NCBI GenBank assembly: GCA_002389645.1 | Contig: DGQE01000015.1 | Coordinates: 1-64,000 of the forward strand | Length of the DNA stretch: 64,000 nucleotides | Direction: 5' to 3' | Origin: Flavobacteriales bacterium UBA4422 | GTDB taxonomy: Bacteria > Bacteroidota > Bacteroidia > Flavobacteriales_G > Salibacteraceae | Shown: one piece after another, positions 1 to 8,101 of the stretch | How the letters are laid out: each line of letters opens with the position of its first letter | Numbering within the stretch: position 1 is the stretch's first letter | The notes under the pieces: generated by a model | The model's database searches: none | Seen by the model: only the letters and a program-made list of their open reading frames with translations | What the model was told of the DNA's origin: nothing | Made by a program: the position numbers and the translations under genes

Positions 1-112
1 AAAGTTTTTGTAAGATTAATTTCCATATACATAATGAAAGTCATCTAAAGCTATAGTCTTTTTTCGAATCACTTTTTATGTTTCTAAACAATTTTAGATT
101 TAGCCTCTAAAA

Positions 113-147
113 CAAAAAATCCGAACAGATATGTTCGGATTTTTTTG
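113..147. terminator. Bidirectional intrinsic terminator
   Basis: A 9-bp perfect stem (119-127 with 132-140, arms ATCCGAACA/TGTTCGGAT) and a 4-nt loop are flanked by an A-run on the left and a T-run on the right, so it can terminate on either strand. It lies directly downstream of the minus-strand tRNA gene and is probably its terminator. Bases 1-112 to its left are AT-rich and show no gene or other feature that I can support. Confidence 0.85.
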
Positions 148-220
148 TGGTACCTCTAGGAATCGAACCAGGGTCACAAGGATTTTCAGTCCTTTGCTCT
201 ACCAACTGAGCTACCGCACC
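148..220 (-). tRNA. tRNA-Phe (GAA), with poorly paired 3' half
   Basis: The 73-nt cloverleaf on the minus strand has a canonical D arm (GCTC/GAGC), an anticodon stem AAGGA/TCCTT with loop CTGAAAA (anticodon GAA, phenylalanine) and a TTCGATT T-loop. No CCA is encoded after the discriminator A73. The 3' half fits badly. In the acceptor stem, GGTGCGG faces AGGTACC, giving mismatches at 6:67 and 7:66 and one G-U pair. In the T stem, CCTGG faces CCTAG, giving mismatches at 50:64 and 51:63. A promoter upstream and a terminator downstream suggest it is transcribed. It could be a functional variant, a decayed copy or a chimera of two tRNAs. Confidence 0.8.
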
Positions 221-266
221 GCTAGTTTTTTTTAACCTTGCATTCTCTTTTCAGGAGAACGGGCGG

Positions 267-295
267 CAAAAGTAGAAATTTATCAAACTCACCAA
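267..295 (-). promoter_or_regulatory. Candidate promoter of tRNA-Phe
   Basis: On the minus strand, TTG (295-293) is followed after 18 nt by TACTTTTG (274-267), matching the Bacteroidota -33/-7 pattern TTG...TAnnTTTG. The predicted start lies about 40 nt before the mature tRNA 5' end. The promoter sits in the region that would encode an N-terminal extension of coaX, which favours the later coaX start. Confidence 0.5.
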
Positions 296-312
296 CATTT
301 TATTCAAACAAT

Positions 313-1047
313 TTGAAACTGATCTTTGACATAGGAAATACTCGCACGAAAATAGGCCTGTTTTCAAATGATGATTTGAAGAAAACCACAGTCATTTCTG
401 GTACTCCAAAAAAAGAGCAAGTGATGGGTTTTTGCAAGGATGTTCAAATCGACTCAATAGCCATATCAAGTGTAGGTCTAGATATTTTTGATAAAATAGC
501 TGCATGGTTCCCGAAATGCTCTGTTCTAAACATCGATCCCAATACTCCTCTTCCTATCAAAACCAACTACCAATCGCCTTCAACCTTGGGCATTGATCGT
601 ATTTGTGGTGTTGTGGCTGGAAACAAATATTTTCCAGAAAGCAACGTTTTGGTCATTGACATGGGCACCTGCATTACTTACGATGTGATCAATTCAAACA
701 AAACACACTTGGGCGGAGGAATATCTCCAGGCTATAAAATGCGATTAGATGCAATGCATAAATTTACTTCTCGCCTTCCTCAAGTTGAAATAGAACCAAC
801 AATTCCTGAGATAGGCACGACCACAAACCACTCACTATTATTTGGCGCAGGCCAAGGAATAAAGGCGGAAATAGCAGGAATCATCTTATACTTTTCTGCC
901 AAACATCCAAAGCTTAAAGTAATTTTAACAGGCGGAAATCATTTGATGGTTGAGCAAGGCAATGAAAATGCCATTTTTGCAGCCCCAAATTTGATTCTAG
1001 AAGGAATACATGATATCCTTCTACACAATGAAAAATTAAATGATTAA
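313..1047 (+). CDS. coaX: Type III pantothenate kinase
   Basis: CoaX phosphorylates pantothenate, the first step of coenzyme A synthesis, in the cytoplasm. The 244-residue protein begins LKLIFDIGNTRTK, the phosphate-binding loop that normally opens CoaX. It then shows GIDRICG near residue 93, the second acidic motif VIDMGTCITYD near 114, and GGGISPG near 135. The frame stays open back to 238, but that extension resembles no CoaX N-terminus and covers the tRNA promoter, so I chose the TTG at 313. The 3' end overlaps the next gene by 8 nt, indicating co-transcription with the envelope genes that follow. Family assignment is firm; the start is inferred. Confidence 0.93.
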   Translation: MKLIFDIGNTRTKIGLFSNDDLKKTTVISGTPKKEQVMGFCKDVQIDSIAISSVGLDIFDKIAAWFPKCSVLNIDPNTPLPIKTNYQSPSTLGIDRICGVVAGNKYFPESNVLVIDMGTCITYDVINSNKTHLGGGISPGYKMRLDAMHKFTSRLPQVEIEPTIPEIGTTTNHSLLFGAGQGIKAEIAGIILYFSAKHPKLKVILTGGNHLMVEQGNENAIFAAPNLILEGIHDILLHNEKLND

Positions 1048-2377
1048 GCGTTTACTCTTTCTTCTTAGCATTTGCTTGAGCCAAGGTGTATTCGCCCAAA
1101 CCAACACTCTTTCTCCTTATTCCATCTACGGATTAGGAGATAATGTGCATACTTCTCTTGCAGCTCAATCTTCCATGGGTGGAACGAGTCTTGCGATATT
1201 GAGCACTCAAAATATCAACATTAATAATCCGGCAGCGCTGGTTTTTGTCAATCGCCCTACTTTCAATTTTGACGTTAAAACTGAGTTTCTCACGCTGAAT
1301 AACGGTGGAACTAGCGAAGCAAGCTCACTATTTTCCTTTGGAAATTTTTCTTTCGCTTTTCCGCTAGTAGTGAATCCGTCAAAAAAACGAAAGGCCTCTT
1401 TTACATTTGGAATAACACCTTATGCTCAACAAGGTTATGATGTAGCATCCTATGAAACTGTCCCAGATATTGGTGAAGTCGAGTATCGTTTCTTAGGAGA
1501 AGGAGGAATCAACTCAGCCTTCCTGGCTGCCGGTTATGAGCTTTTGACTGACTCTGGTAGAATTAATACACTGGCTTTAGGTGCAACCGGGTCTTATGTA
1601 TTTGGGTTAATCAAAAACGAGCGTATCACTACTTTAGACAATTCAGTAAGTGGATTTGGATCAAACCTATACAGAGGTGAGACTCACGAAATTAGCGCTG
1701 CTGATGTTAGACTGGGTATTCTCTATACTCGAAGATTATTTTGGAATAGCAACACTCCTGATGAAAAAAGCGGAAGCTTTTCTCTTGGTGGATTTTTTAA
1801 GCCTTCTGTTTCTTTAAATACTTTTTCAGACCAAACTGCCTACACATTTATCAACGATTTCACTTCACCCACAATCATTGATACTGTTTCGTTTTCGAAA
1901 TCAAATATCCCAACTGTGGCTGCCTCTTCTTTCGGCTTAGGTTTAGGGTTTATATATGACGGCAGAATAAGTCTCGGTTTAGACCTGACATCCACACATT
2001 GGTCTGAGCTATCTATTGCTGGTGTGAACCAAGGATTGAATGACGAAATGCGCGCCTCATTTGGTTTTGAATACATCCCAGACCCTACATCATACAAGCA
2101 ATTAGCAAAGATAATTCGATACCGAGCGGGGGTTAGTTATGAACAAACAAGACTGAATGTTGGCGGAGTTCAGCCAACAAGAATTGGATTGACCGCGGGG
2201 CTTGGAGTTCCTATTATTGCATCAAAATCTACCTCTATTTTCAATATTGGCACTGAATATGCAATACGATCAGGAGCAGGCTTACCTGTCACCGAGAATT
2301 ATGTGAACATTTTCATTGGATTAACCTTTACACCTAATCAATATGACAGGTGGTTTGCTAAACAGAAATATGACTGA
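1040..2377 (+). CDS. Outer-membrane beta-barrel protein, function unknown
   Basis: The 445-residue protein has a signal peptide (hydrophobic residues 3-18, likely cleavage after Ala19 before Gln20). The mature part alternates glycine- and aromatic-rich strands typical of outer-membrane barrels, starting with LSPYSIYGLGD. The pattern resembles FadL-like or 'porin' hypothetical proteins of Bacteroidota, which I recall as commonly sitting just after coaX. The gene overlaps coaX by 8 nt and is followed after 16 nt by a TPR-protein gene. No substrate can be inferred. The barrel topology is an inference from composition; a transport role is only a possibility. Confidence 0.75.
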   Translation: MIKRLLFLLSICLSQGVFAQTNTLSPYSIYGLGDNVHTSLAAQSSMGGTSLAILSTQNININNPAALVFVNRPTFNFDVKTEFLTLNNGGTSEASSLFSFGNFSFAFPLVVNPSKKRKASFTFGITPYAQQGYDVASYETVPDIGEVEYRFLGEGGINSAFLAAGYELLTDSGRINTLALGATGSYVFGLIKNERITTLDNSVSGFGSNLYRGETHEISAADVRLGILYTRRLFWNSNTPDEKSGSFSLGGFFKPSVSLNTFSDQTAYTFINDFTSPTIIDTVSFSKSNIPTVAASSFGLGLGFIYDGRISLGLDLTSTHWSELSIAGVNQGLNDEMRASFGFEYIPDPTSYKQLAKIIRYRAGVSYEQTRLNVGGVQPTRIGLTAGLGVPIIASKSTSIFNIGTEYAIRSGAGLPVTENYVNIFIGLTFTPNQYDRWFAKQKYD

Positions 2378-2393
2378 TACTAAATTGAATTTT

Positions 2394-3713
2394 ATGAAAC
2401 GTTTTTTGATGACCCTAATGGCCTTTGGTCTTTTAAGCCAAGCCAGTTTTGCGCAGTTAAGAACTTATACTAGTAGTGCTGAAGACAGTATGATGTGCTT
2501 ACAGAATCTGTCTCTATACATTGAATACTTCAAGCAAGACAATTATAATGACGCAGTAGTTGGTTGGAGAGAGGCCGCTCAGGTTTGCCCAAAATCAACA
2601 GAGTCATTATGGGCTAATGGAATTAAAATCTACCAAGAACTTTCAAGTAAAACCGAGGACAAAGCTCGCAAAGAAAGCCTACTAGACTCCATGTTTTGGG
2701 CATACGATCAGCGTATTGAACATTTTGGAAAAGAAGGTTACGTGCTAGGAAGAAAGGGGTCTGATCTTTTGAAGTACAAGAAGAGCAATCCTCAACTGGC
2801 ATTTGATGCTTTGTCAAAATCTTTAGAGCTTCAAGGAAACTACATGGAGCCAGGAGCGAGCATCTATCTCTATAAATCAGCTTATGACTTGTATAAAGAT
2901 GGAAAAGGAGAAAAGTCTGTGCTTTTTGACCTTTATTCTTCATTGAGCGATGTGGTCGACTACAACATGCAGAATCAATCTAGTGAAAGAATGAAGAAAG
3001 CATATGAATCAGCTCAGAACAACATTGACAAGATGTTTGGTTCAGTGGCTGAATGCCCTGATCTTCTTGAGATTTACACTCCTAAATTTGAGGCCACTCC
3101 TTCTGATGAGAAATTACTACGTCAAATCTTGAAGGTAATGGATAAGAGGGACTGCACTGATGAAAATCTCTACTTGCAAGTTGCAGAAAAGCTGTATGCC
3201 ATAGACCCAAGTCCTGAAGCTAGTTATGCTATTGCAAACGGTTATGCGAAGAAGAAAAAATACAGTACTGCTAGCGAGTATTACGGCAAAACCATTGAAT
3301 CCACTGATGATAATGAGTTAAAAATCAAAGCGCTTGAAAAAGGAGCTCGAACTGCAATAGCCTTAGGGCAAGCATCAAAGGCGAAATCATTAGCCATGAA
3401 AATGTTAGCGATGAATTCAGGCAATGGTGAAGCATATATCGTTATTGGCGATGCCTACATTGCAGGTAAAGGCGAATGTGGTGGCAATGACTGCTCAGCT
3501 CGCGCAGTTTATTGGGCGGCAGTAGATAAATACATGAAAGCAAAATCAGTTGACCCAAGTGTTTCTAGTGAAGCTCAAAAGAAGATCAATATTTACTCTG
3601 AGCAATTCCCGAAGAAAGAAGATTGTTTTTTCCATGGAATCAATGAGGGAACCACCTTTACTTTTGATTGCTGGATTGGAGAAACAACAAAAGTGAGAAC
3701 ACGATCCAATTAA
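2394..3713 (+). CDS. Secreted tetratricopeptide-repeat protein
   Basis: This 439-residue protein has a signal peptide (MKRFLMTLMAFGLLSQASFA, then QLRTY), so it is exported, probably to the periplasm. The body is helical and contains TPR-like units, for example around ASYAIANGYAKKKKYSTASE and EAYIVIGDAYIAGK, which normally mediate protein-protein contacts. The frame is open from 2343, but the ATG at 2394 starts the signal peptide cleanly after the upstream stop at 2377. The next gene, lptC, begins immediately after its stop. It probably assists outer-membrane assembly along with its neighbours, but the partner is unknown. Confidence 0.75.
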   Translation: MKRFLMTLMAFGLLSQASFAQLRTYTSSAEDSMMCLQNLSLYIEYFKQDNYNDAVVGWREAAQVCPKSTESLWANGIKIYQELSSKTEDKARKESLLDSMFWAYDQRIEHFGKEGYVLGRKGSDLLKYKKSNPQLAFDALSKSLELQGNYMEPGASIYLYKSAYDLYKDGKGEKSVLFDLYSSLSDVVDYNMQNQSSERMKKAYESAQNNIDKMFGSVAECPDLLEIYTPKFEATPSDEKLLRQILKVMDKRDCTDENLYLQVAEKLYAIDPSPEASYAIANGYAKKKKYSTASEYYGKTIESTDDNELKIKALEKGARTAIALGQASKAKSLAMKMLAMNSGNGEAYIVIGDAYIAGKGECGGNDCSARAVYWAAVDKYMKAKSVDPSVSSEAQKKINIYSEQFPKKEDCFFHGINEGTTFTFDCWIGETTKVRTRSN

Positions 3714-4313
3714 TTGAAACCTTACTTTTTTCATAGAACATTTCTCATCCCGATCATTTTCATGGTTGGGATGCTTGTTTCTAGCTGTGAAAACGATATT
3801 GAAGATGTAAACAGGCTAACTAATTTCAAGGCCCTTCCTTTACAATCGATATACTATTCAAGAATTACCTATACTGACTCAGGTCGAGTAAAACTGGTAA
3901 TTGAAGCCGGCCATATAGATCGCTATCCGATGGGCGAAGATCCTTTTGATGAATTCACTGCTGGTATTCGGGTTCTTTCTTATGGGAAAGAAGGAAATTT
4001 AGAATCAGAGATTATTGCCGATAGAGCTACAAACTATCCTAAACGAGATTTCATGATTGCAAGAGACAGTGTTGTGTTAAAAGACAAAGAAGGTAAAATG
4101 CTCAACACCGAACTCTTAAACTGGGACAACAAAACCAGCAAAATTTACACCGATAAATTTGTAAAAATCACCACTGCTTCTGAAATTCTTTACGGAGATG
4201 GATTGGAAGCAGAGCAAGATTTTTCACGCTACGAAATTCAAAATATTAAAGGCCGAATTAAGATTGATGAAAGTGCCGACAGCACTTCACAAAACGATCA
4301 AAAACCCCAATAG
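3714..4313 (+). CDS. lptC: LPS export periplasmic protein LptC (lipoprotein form)
   Basis: LptC bridges the inner-membrane LptBFG complex and periplasmic LptA during lipopolysaccharide transport. The 199-residue product has a lipobox ending LVSSC (Cys25) and a beta-jellyroll-type OstA/LptC region with repeated short strands (LESEIIADRATNYPKRDFMI, then KIYTDKFVKITTASEILYGDG). Bacteroidota LptC proteins are often lipoproteins rather than bitopic proteins. The start is a TTG that abuts the upstream stop with no gap. The next gene follows after 2 nt, so this lies inside an operon. Confidence 0.85.
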   Translation: MKPYFFHRTFLIPIIFMVGMLVSSCENDIEDVNRLTNFKALPLQSIYYSRITYTDSGRVKLVIEAGHIDRYPMGEDPFDEFTAGIRVLSYGKEGNLESEIIADRATNYPKRDFMIARDSVVLKDKEGKMLNTELLNWDNKTSKIYTDKFVKITTASEILYGDGLEAEQDFSRYEIQNIKGRIKIDESADSTSQNDQKPQ

Positions 4314-4315
4314 GT

Positions 4316-4519
4316 ATGAGAAAATACAACTTATTCATGGAGAAGTTCTGGATGGTAATTGCCATCGTCAGCTTCGTATATGGAGTATATATGATCAGGA
4401 AATTTGGACTTGCGGATGCTGGTCTTTATTTGATAATGCCATTAATAGCAGGTGCTCTTTACTATCTTCGTTCTTATGCAAGAAGGAGAGCGGAAAGAGA
4501 AAATGACCAAAAGGACTAG
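4316..4519 (+). CDS. Small two-helix membrane protein, function unknown
   Basis: The 67-residue protein has two hydrophobic helices (about residues 10-28 and 34-50) separated by a short charged turn. It ends in a very basic then acidic tail (RSYARRRAERENDQKD). It starts 2 nt after lptC and is clearly co-transcribed. The position between lptC and a CNNM-family transporter suggests a conserved envelope protein, but no family function is known to me. Confidence 0.7.
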   Translation: MRKYNLFMEKFWMVIAIVSFVYGVYMIRKFGLADAGLYLIMPLIAGALYYLRSYARRRAERENDQKD

Positions 4520-4547
4520 GGTTTTCTTTATTGATTTATCATTCTAA

Positions 4548-5846
4548 ATGGACGACCCCTCATATACATTATTGCTCTTCTCCATACTGGTTTCCTTGAT
4601 TTTGTCTGCTTTTTTCAGCGGCATGGAAATCGCCTTTGTTTCATCAAACAAGCTTAAAATTGAGTTAGACAAGAAGCTAGGATTACTTCCTGCGAAGGTG
4701 TATTCCTTCTTTTTAAAGCACCAGTCAAAATTTATAAGCACACTATTGCTGGGTAATAACATTGCCTTAGTTGTATATGGAATTTTCATGGCTCAACTTC
4801 TGGAAAGCTCAATAAGAGCTAGCCTGTTTTTTATTCCTAATCTAGGTCTTTTAGAAGCGCTGGTACTTTTGATTCAAACTATCATTTCAACCATAATCAT
4901 TTTAATTTTCGCTGAGTTTCTCCCAAAGGTTTTATTCAGAATTAACCCCAACCGCAAGCTCGAAGTTTTTATGGTGCCCATGCTTATGATTTGCGCACCT
5001 CTTTTCGGATTGGTCTGGCTTGTATTCTTGATCCTTACCTATATTCTCAAAATCTTTTCGGTGAATTTTCAAGAAAGCGAATACGCTTTTGGACGAGTTG
5101 ACTTAGATCATTACGTCAAAGAGGCCTCATCAAACAGTTCTGAAGAATCAGAAATGGAGAACGAACTCCAAATATTTCAAAATGCGCTTGACTTTTCCAA
5201 TATAAAGGCGCGCGAGTGTATGGTTCCCAGAAACGAAATTGAAGCACTATCTTTTGATGATTCCGTAGAGCTTCTAAGAGAAACGTTTGTAGAAACCGGA
5301 TACTCCAAAATTCTCATATATAAAGAAACGATTGACAACGTAATAGGCTATGTTCATTCTTTTGAGCTGTTTAAAAAACCAGATGCGATTAAGAATATTC
5401 TAAGACCTCTAGCTATTATTCCAGAAACCACTACTGCTGATAAGGTTTTAAAAACACTGATTGAGCAGAAAAAAAATGTAGCATTAGTGGTTGATGAATA
5501 TGGAGGAACATCTGGAATGCTTACTTTAGAAGACATCGTTGAAGAAATATTTGGCGAAATTGAAGATGAACATGACTCTGAAGAGTTGATTGAAGAAGTT
5601 CTAGGAGAAGGCCAATATTACCTAAGTGCAAGGCTAGAAGTAGATTACATTAACGAGGAATTCGAGTTACACCTGCCTGTAAGCGATGATTATGAAACGT
5701 TAGCTGGGCTCATTATCAATGAAAGTGAAGACATTCCTGAGGCCGGAGAAGTCTTAGAAATAGGTGATTATATCATAGAACTAAAGAAGGTTAGCGAAAA
5801 TAAAATCGAGGAGGTTTATCTACGCCCCTCAGAAAGTGGAAATTAG
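4548..5846 (+). CDS. CNNM/CorC (HlyC)-type transporter with CBS domains
   Basis: The 432-residue inner-membrane protein has a DUF21/CNNM domain with about four transmembrane helices (residues 5-165), a paired CBS module (about 220-345, including ARECMVPRNEIEAL and VALVVDEYGGTSGML) and a C-terminal CorC_HlyC domain (about 355-430). Family members are linked to Mg2+/Co2+ homeostasis. The gliding protein GldE has the same architecture, but its usual neighbour gldD is absent, so I do not call it gldE. It follows the small membrane protein after 28 nt. Confidence 0.88.
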   Translation: MDDPSYTLLLFSILVSLILSAFFSGMEIAFVSSNKLKIELDKKLGLLPAKVYSFFLKHQSKFISTLLLGNNIALVVYGIFMAQLLESSIRASLFFIPNLGLLEALVLLIQTIISTIIILIFAEFLPKVLFRINPNRKLEVFMVPMLMICAPLFGLVWLVFLILTYILKIFSVNFQESEYAFGRVDLDHYVKEASSNSSEESEMENELQIFQNALDFSNIKARECMVPRNEIEALSFDDSVELLRETFVETGYSKILIYKETIDNVIGYVHSFELFKKPDAIKNILRPLAIIPETTTADKVLKTLIEQKKNVALVVDEYGGTSGMLTLEDIVEEIFGEIEDEHDSEELIEEVLGEGQYYLSARLEVDYINEEFELHLPVSDDYETLAGLIINESEDIPEAGEVLEIGDYIIELKKVSENKIEEVYLRPSESGN

Positions 5847-5907
5847 AGCTAGTTATTCCATTTCAAGATGTATTTTCGCGACCCATTAAAAAAAACGCTA
5901 GTATTTC

Positions 5908-8034
5908 ATGGCAGCAATTGGAACAATTAGAAAGCAATCAGGCTTATTGATCGTATTAATAGGAATGGCAATGATCCTTTTCCTTTTAGGTGATATCTTC
6001 AGCAGTGGCGCAAGCTTTTTTGCCGGACAAGAACAAGAGATCGGCACAATTGCCGGACAGTCTATCGATCTTCAAGATTACGAGCTTAAAGTGCAGCAAG
6101 CAATTGATCAGCAATATGGTTTAGAAGGAGCTTCTGAGCAAGCACGAAAGTCAATCCGCGAAAGAATCTGGCAAGATATGATCAGAGAACGTGTTCTTTT
6201 AACTGAGTTGAAGAGTTTAGGCATTTCAGTAAGTCCTGACGAACTGCTTGATCAAGTAAAAAATGTACAACCAGGTTCTATCCTTTATCAATATTTCACT
6301 GATCCTAATACTGGACAGATTATTGAGCAGTTTCGTGACGAGAGAACAGGACAGATTAACTCAAACAGAGTTCTTCAAGCAATTCAAAATTTGCTAAGCA
6401 GCGAAAATGCTCGTGATTGGTTACCGATCGAACGAGCAATTCAGCAAGATGTGATGATGAGCAAATACATGACCCTATTGAACAAAGGACTTGTTGCCTC
6501 TACTATTGAAGCCCAGCAAATCGCGAAAGAAAAACAAAGTCAAGTAACGTTCAAGTATGTTTTAAAAGAGTTTAACTCTTTAGACAACAGCGAATTTGAG
6601 CCTAGCGATGCTGATTTCAAAGCTTTTTACGACAAGCATAAAAATGAACCTAGATTCGAACAAAAAGACGAGACTAGAAGTGTGAAAGTAGCCTTGTTTG
6701 AGCTTACGCCTACAGATCAAGATGTCGAAGAAATCGCTCTTGAAATGGAGGATATAAAAGTCGAGTTCAAAAAAGACTCTAACGATACGGCATTTGTTGC
6801 TGAAAATGCAGATGGTCAAATTGCAAGTCTGATACGTTCTACGAGCATTGATGAAGTAAACCCAATAATCAAAGACACACTAGCGAACGCTCCAATTGGT
6901 GCTGTATTTGGCCCAATCACGATAGGAAAAACAATGGCGCTTTATAAATTATCAGGGAAGTCATTTTCACCAGATTCTGTTAAAGCGAGTCACATCCTTA
7001 TTACCATAGCAGATGCTGCAGATACCGCAATTGCTTCAGCCGCCAGAGCGAAACTAGATTCGATCAAGACAGTAGCACAGAGTAAAGGAAACTTTGCTGA
7101 CTTGGCTAAAGAGTTTTCAGAAGATTTTGGATCTGCAGAAAAAGGCGGAGATTTGGATTGGTTCACCAAAGGAAGAATGGTAGCTCCATTTGAAAAAGCC
7201 GCTTTTGAAGGTGTTAAAGGAGATATGGTTATCGTGCAATCACAGTTCGGAATGCACTTGATCTATATCACTGACCAAACAGAGGACAAACCAAAATATT
7301 TGGTATCTACAGTTGATAGAGCTATTGAACCAAGTAAAGAAACATCTGATGCCATTTATAGAAAGGCAAGTAAATTCTCAATTGACAATCAATCAGCTGA
7401 ATCATTTGAATCAAATGAAGAAGTGAATATTCAGGCTATCCCATCCTTGGCATTAACATCAAATAGTGTTGGTCCTATGACTAACGCTCGAGATATGGTT
7501 CGTTGGGTTTTTGAAGCCGACAAGGGAGAAGTGTCGAATCCATTTGAAAGTGAAAAGTTTATTGGCGTAATACTTGTTGACGGCATCAGCCCTTCTGGCG
7601 TTATGAGCTTAGAACAGGCTAAAGGATTAATCAATGTTGAGGTAATCAATGAGATGAAAGCATCAAAAATCCTTGCTGATTTAGATGACGCATCAAGTGT
7701 TGATGCGGCTGCTCAATCTTTCGGAACACAAGTAAATACAGCCTCTAACGTTTCGTTTGGACAAGGCTCATTGCCAAATGGACTCGGAAGAGAAATGAAG
7801 GTACTTGGCACCGTTTATGGTTTAGAAGCAGGACAGGTCTCAAGTCCTATCATTGGCAATCGAGGTGTTTTTGTTCTAGAGCTTGTTTCCAAGAATATTC
7901 CTGAAGGCGAACTTGACTTGACTAGCACCAAGCGCACAGAGTCATCTAACATGTCATCTAGAGTTAATGCTCAGGTTTATGAAGCATTGAAAAAGAATGC
8001 TGGAGTAAATGATAATAGAGCAAAGTTCTATTAA
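5908..8034 (+). CDS. PpiD/SurA-type peptidylprolyl isomerase
   Basis: This 708-residue membrane-anchored periplasmic foldase has a single N-terminal helix (about residues 13-33), a SurA_N-like helical domain (about 45-230) and a parvulin PPIC domain (about 355-455: VKASHILITI ... GGDLDWFTKGRMVAPFE ... FGMHLIYI). A long C-terminal region follows. PpiD-type proteins help outer-membrane and periplasmic proteins fold after Sec export, which fits the envelope genes before it. The 61-nt gap upstream contains a TAnnTTTG-like box with one mismatch, so it may also have its own promoter. Confidence 0.88.
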   Translation: MAAIGTIRKQSGLLIVLIGMAMILFLLGDIFSSGASFFAGQEQEIGTIAGQSIDLQDYELKVQQAIDQQYGLEGASEQARKSIRERIWQDMIRERVLLTELKSLGISVSPDELLDQVKNVQPGSILYQYFTDPNTGQIIEQFRDERTGQINSNRVLQAIQNLLSSENARDWLPIERAIQQDVMMSKYMTLLNKGLVASTIEAQQIAKEKQSQVTFKYVLKEFNSLDNSEFEPSDADFKAFYDKHKNEPRFEQKDETRSVKVALFELTPTDQDVEEIALEMEDIKVEFKKDSNDTAFVAENADGQIASLIRSTSIDEVNPIIKDTLANAPIGAVFGPITIGKTMALYKLSGKSFSPDSVKASHILITIADAADTAIASAARAKLDSIKTVAQSKGNFADLAKEFSEDFGSAEKGGDLDWFTKGRMVAPFEKAAFEGVKGDMVIVQSQFGMHLIYITDQTEDKPKYLVSTVDRAIEPSKETSDAIYRKASKFSIDNQSAESFESNEEVNIQAIPSLALTSNSVGPMTNARDMVRWVFEADKGEVSNPFESEKFIGVILVDGISPSGVMSLEQAKGLINVEVINEMKASKILADLDDASSVDAAAQSFGTQVNTASNVSFGQGSLPNGLGREMKVLGTVYGLEAGQVSSPIIGNRGVFVLELVSKNIPEGELDLTSTKRTESSNMSSRVNAQVYEALKKNAGVNDNRAKFY

Positions 8035-8085
8035 TAAATAGTCCATTTATTAACTCTTTCTTAATCTTCATCTTGAGGTTGAATC

Positions 8086-8093
8086 TACCTTTG
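8086..8093 (+). promoter_or_regulatory. Bacteroidota -7 box before the surface-protein operon
   Basis: TACCTTTG followed by CA matches the -7 consensus TAnnTTTG and lies 8 nt before the ATG at 8102. No convincing -33 TTG is seen at the right distance. It probably drives the seven-gene operon at 8102-21501, with an mRNA leader of only a few bases. Confidence 0.55.
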
Positions 8094-8101
8094 CACATCT
8101 A

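Noticed and set aside
148..220. tRNA 3' end as a phage or island attachment site
   Set aside because: No integrase, no second copy of the tRNA end and no foreign-looking region are in the window.
238..312. N-terminal extension of coaX from the TTG at 238
   Set aside because: The 25 extra residues do not resemble CoaX, and the stretch holds the tRNA promoter; LKLIFDIGNTR is the normal family start.
4548..5846. Calling the CNNM/CorC gene gldE
   Set aside because: Architecture fits, but the usual partner gldD is absent and the neighbours are lptC and a foldase, so the general family name is safer.
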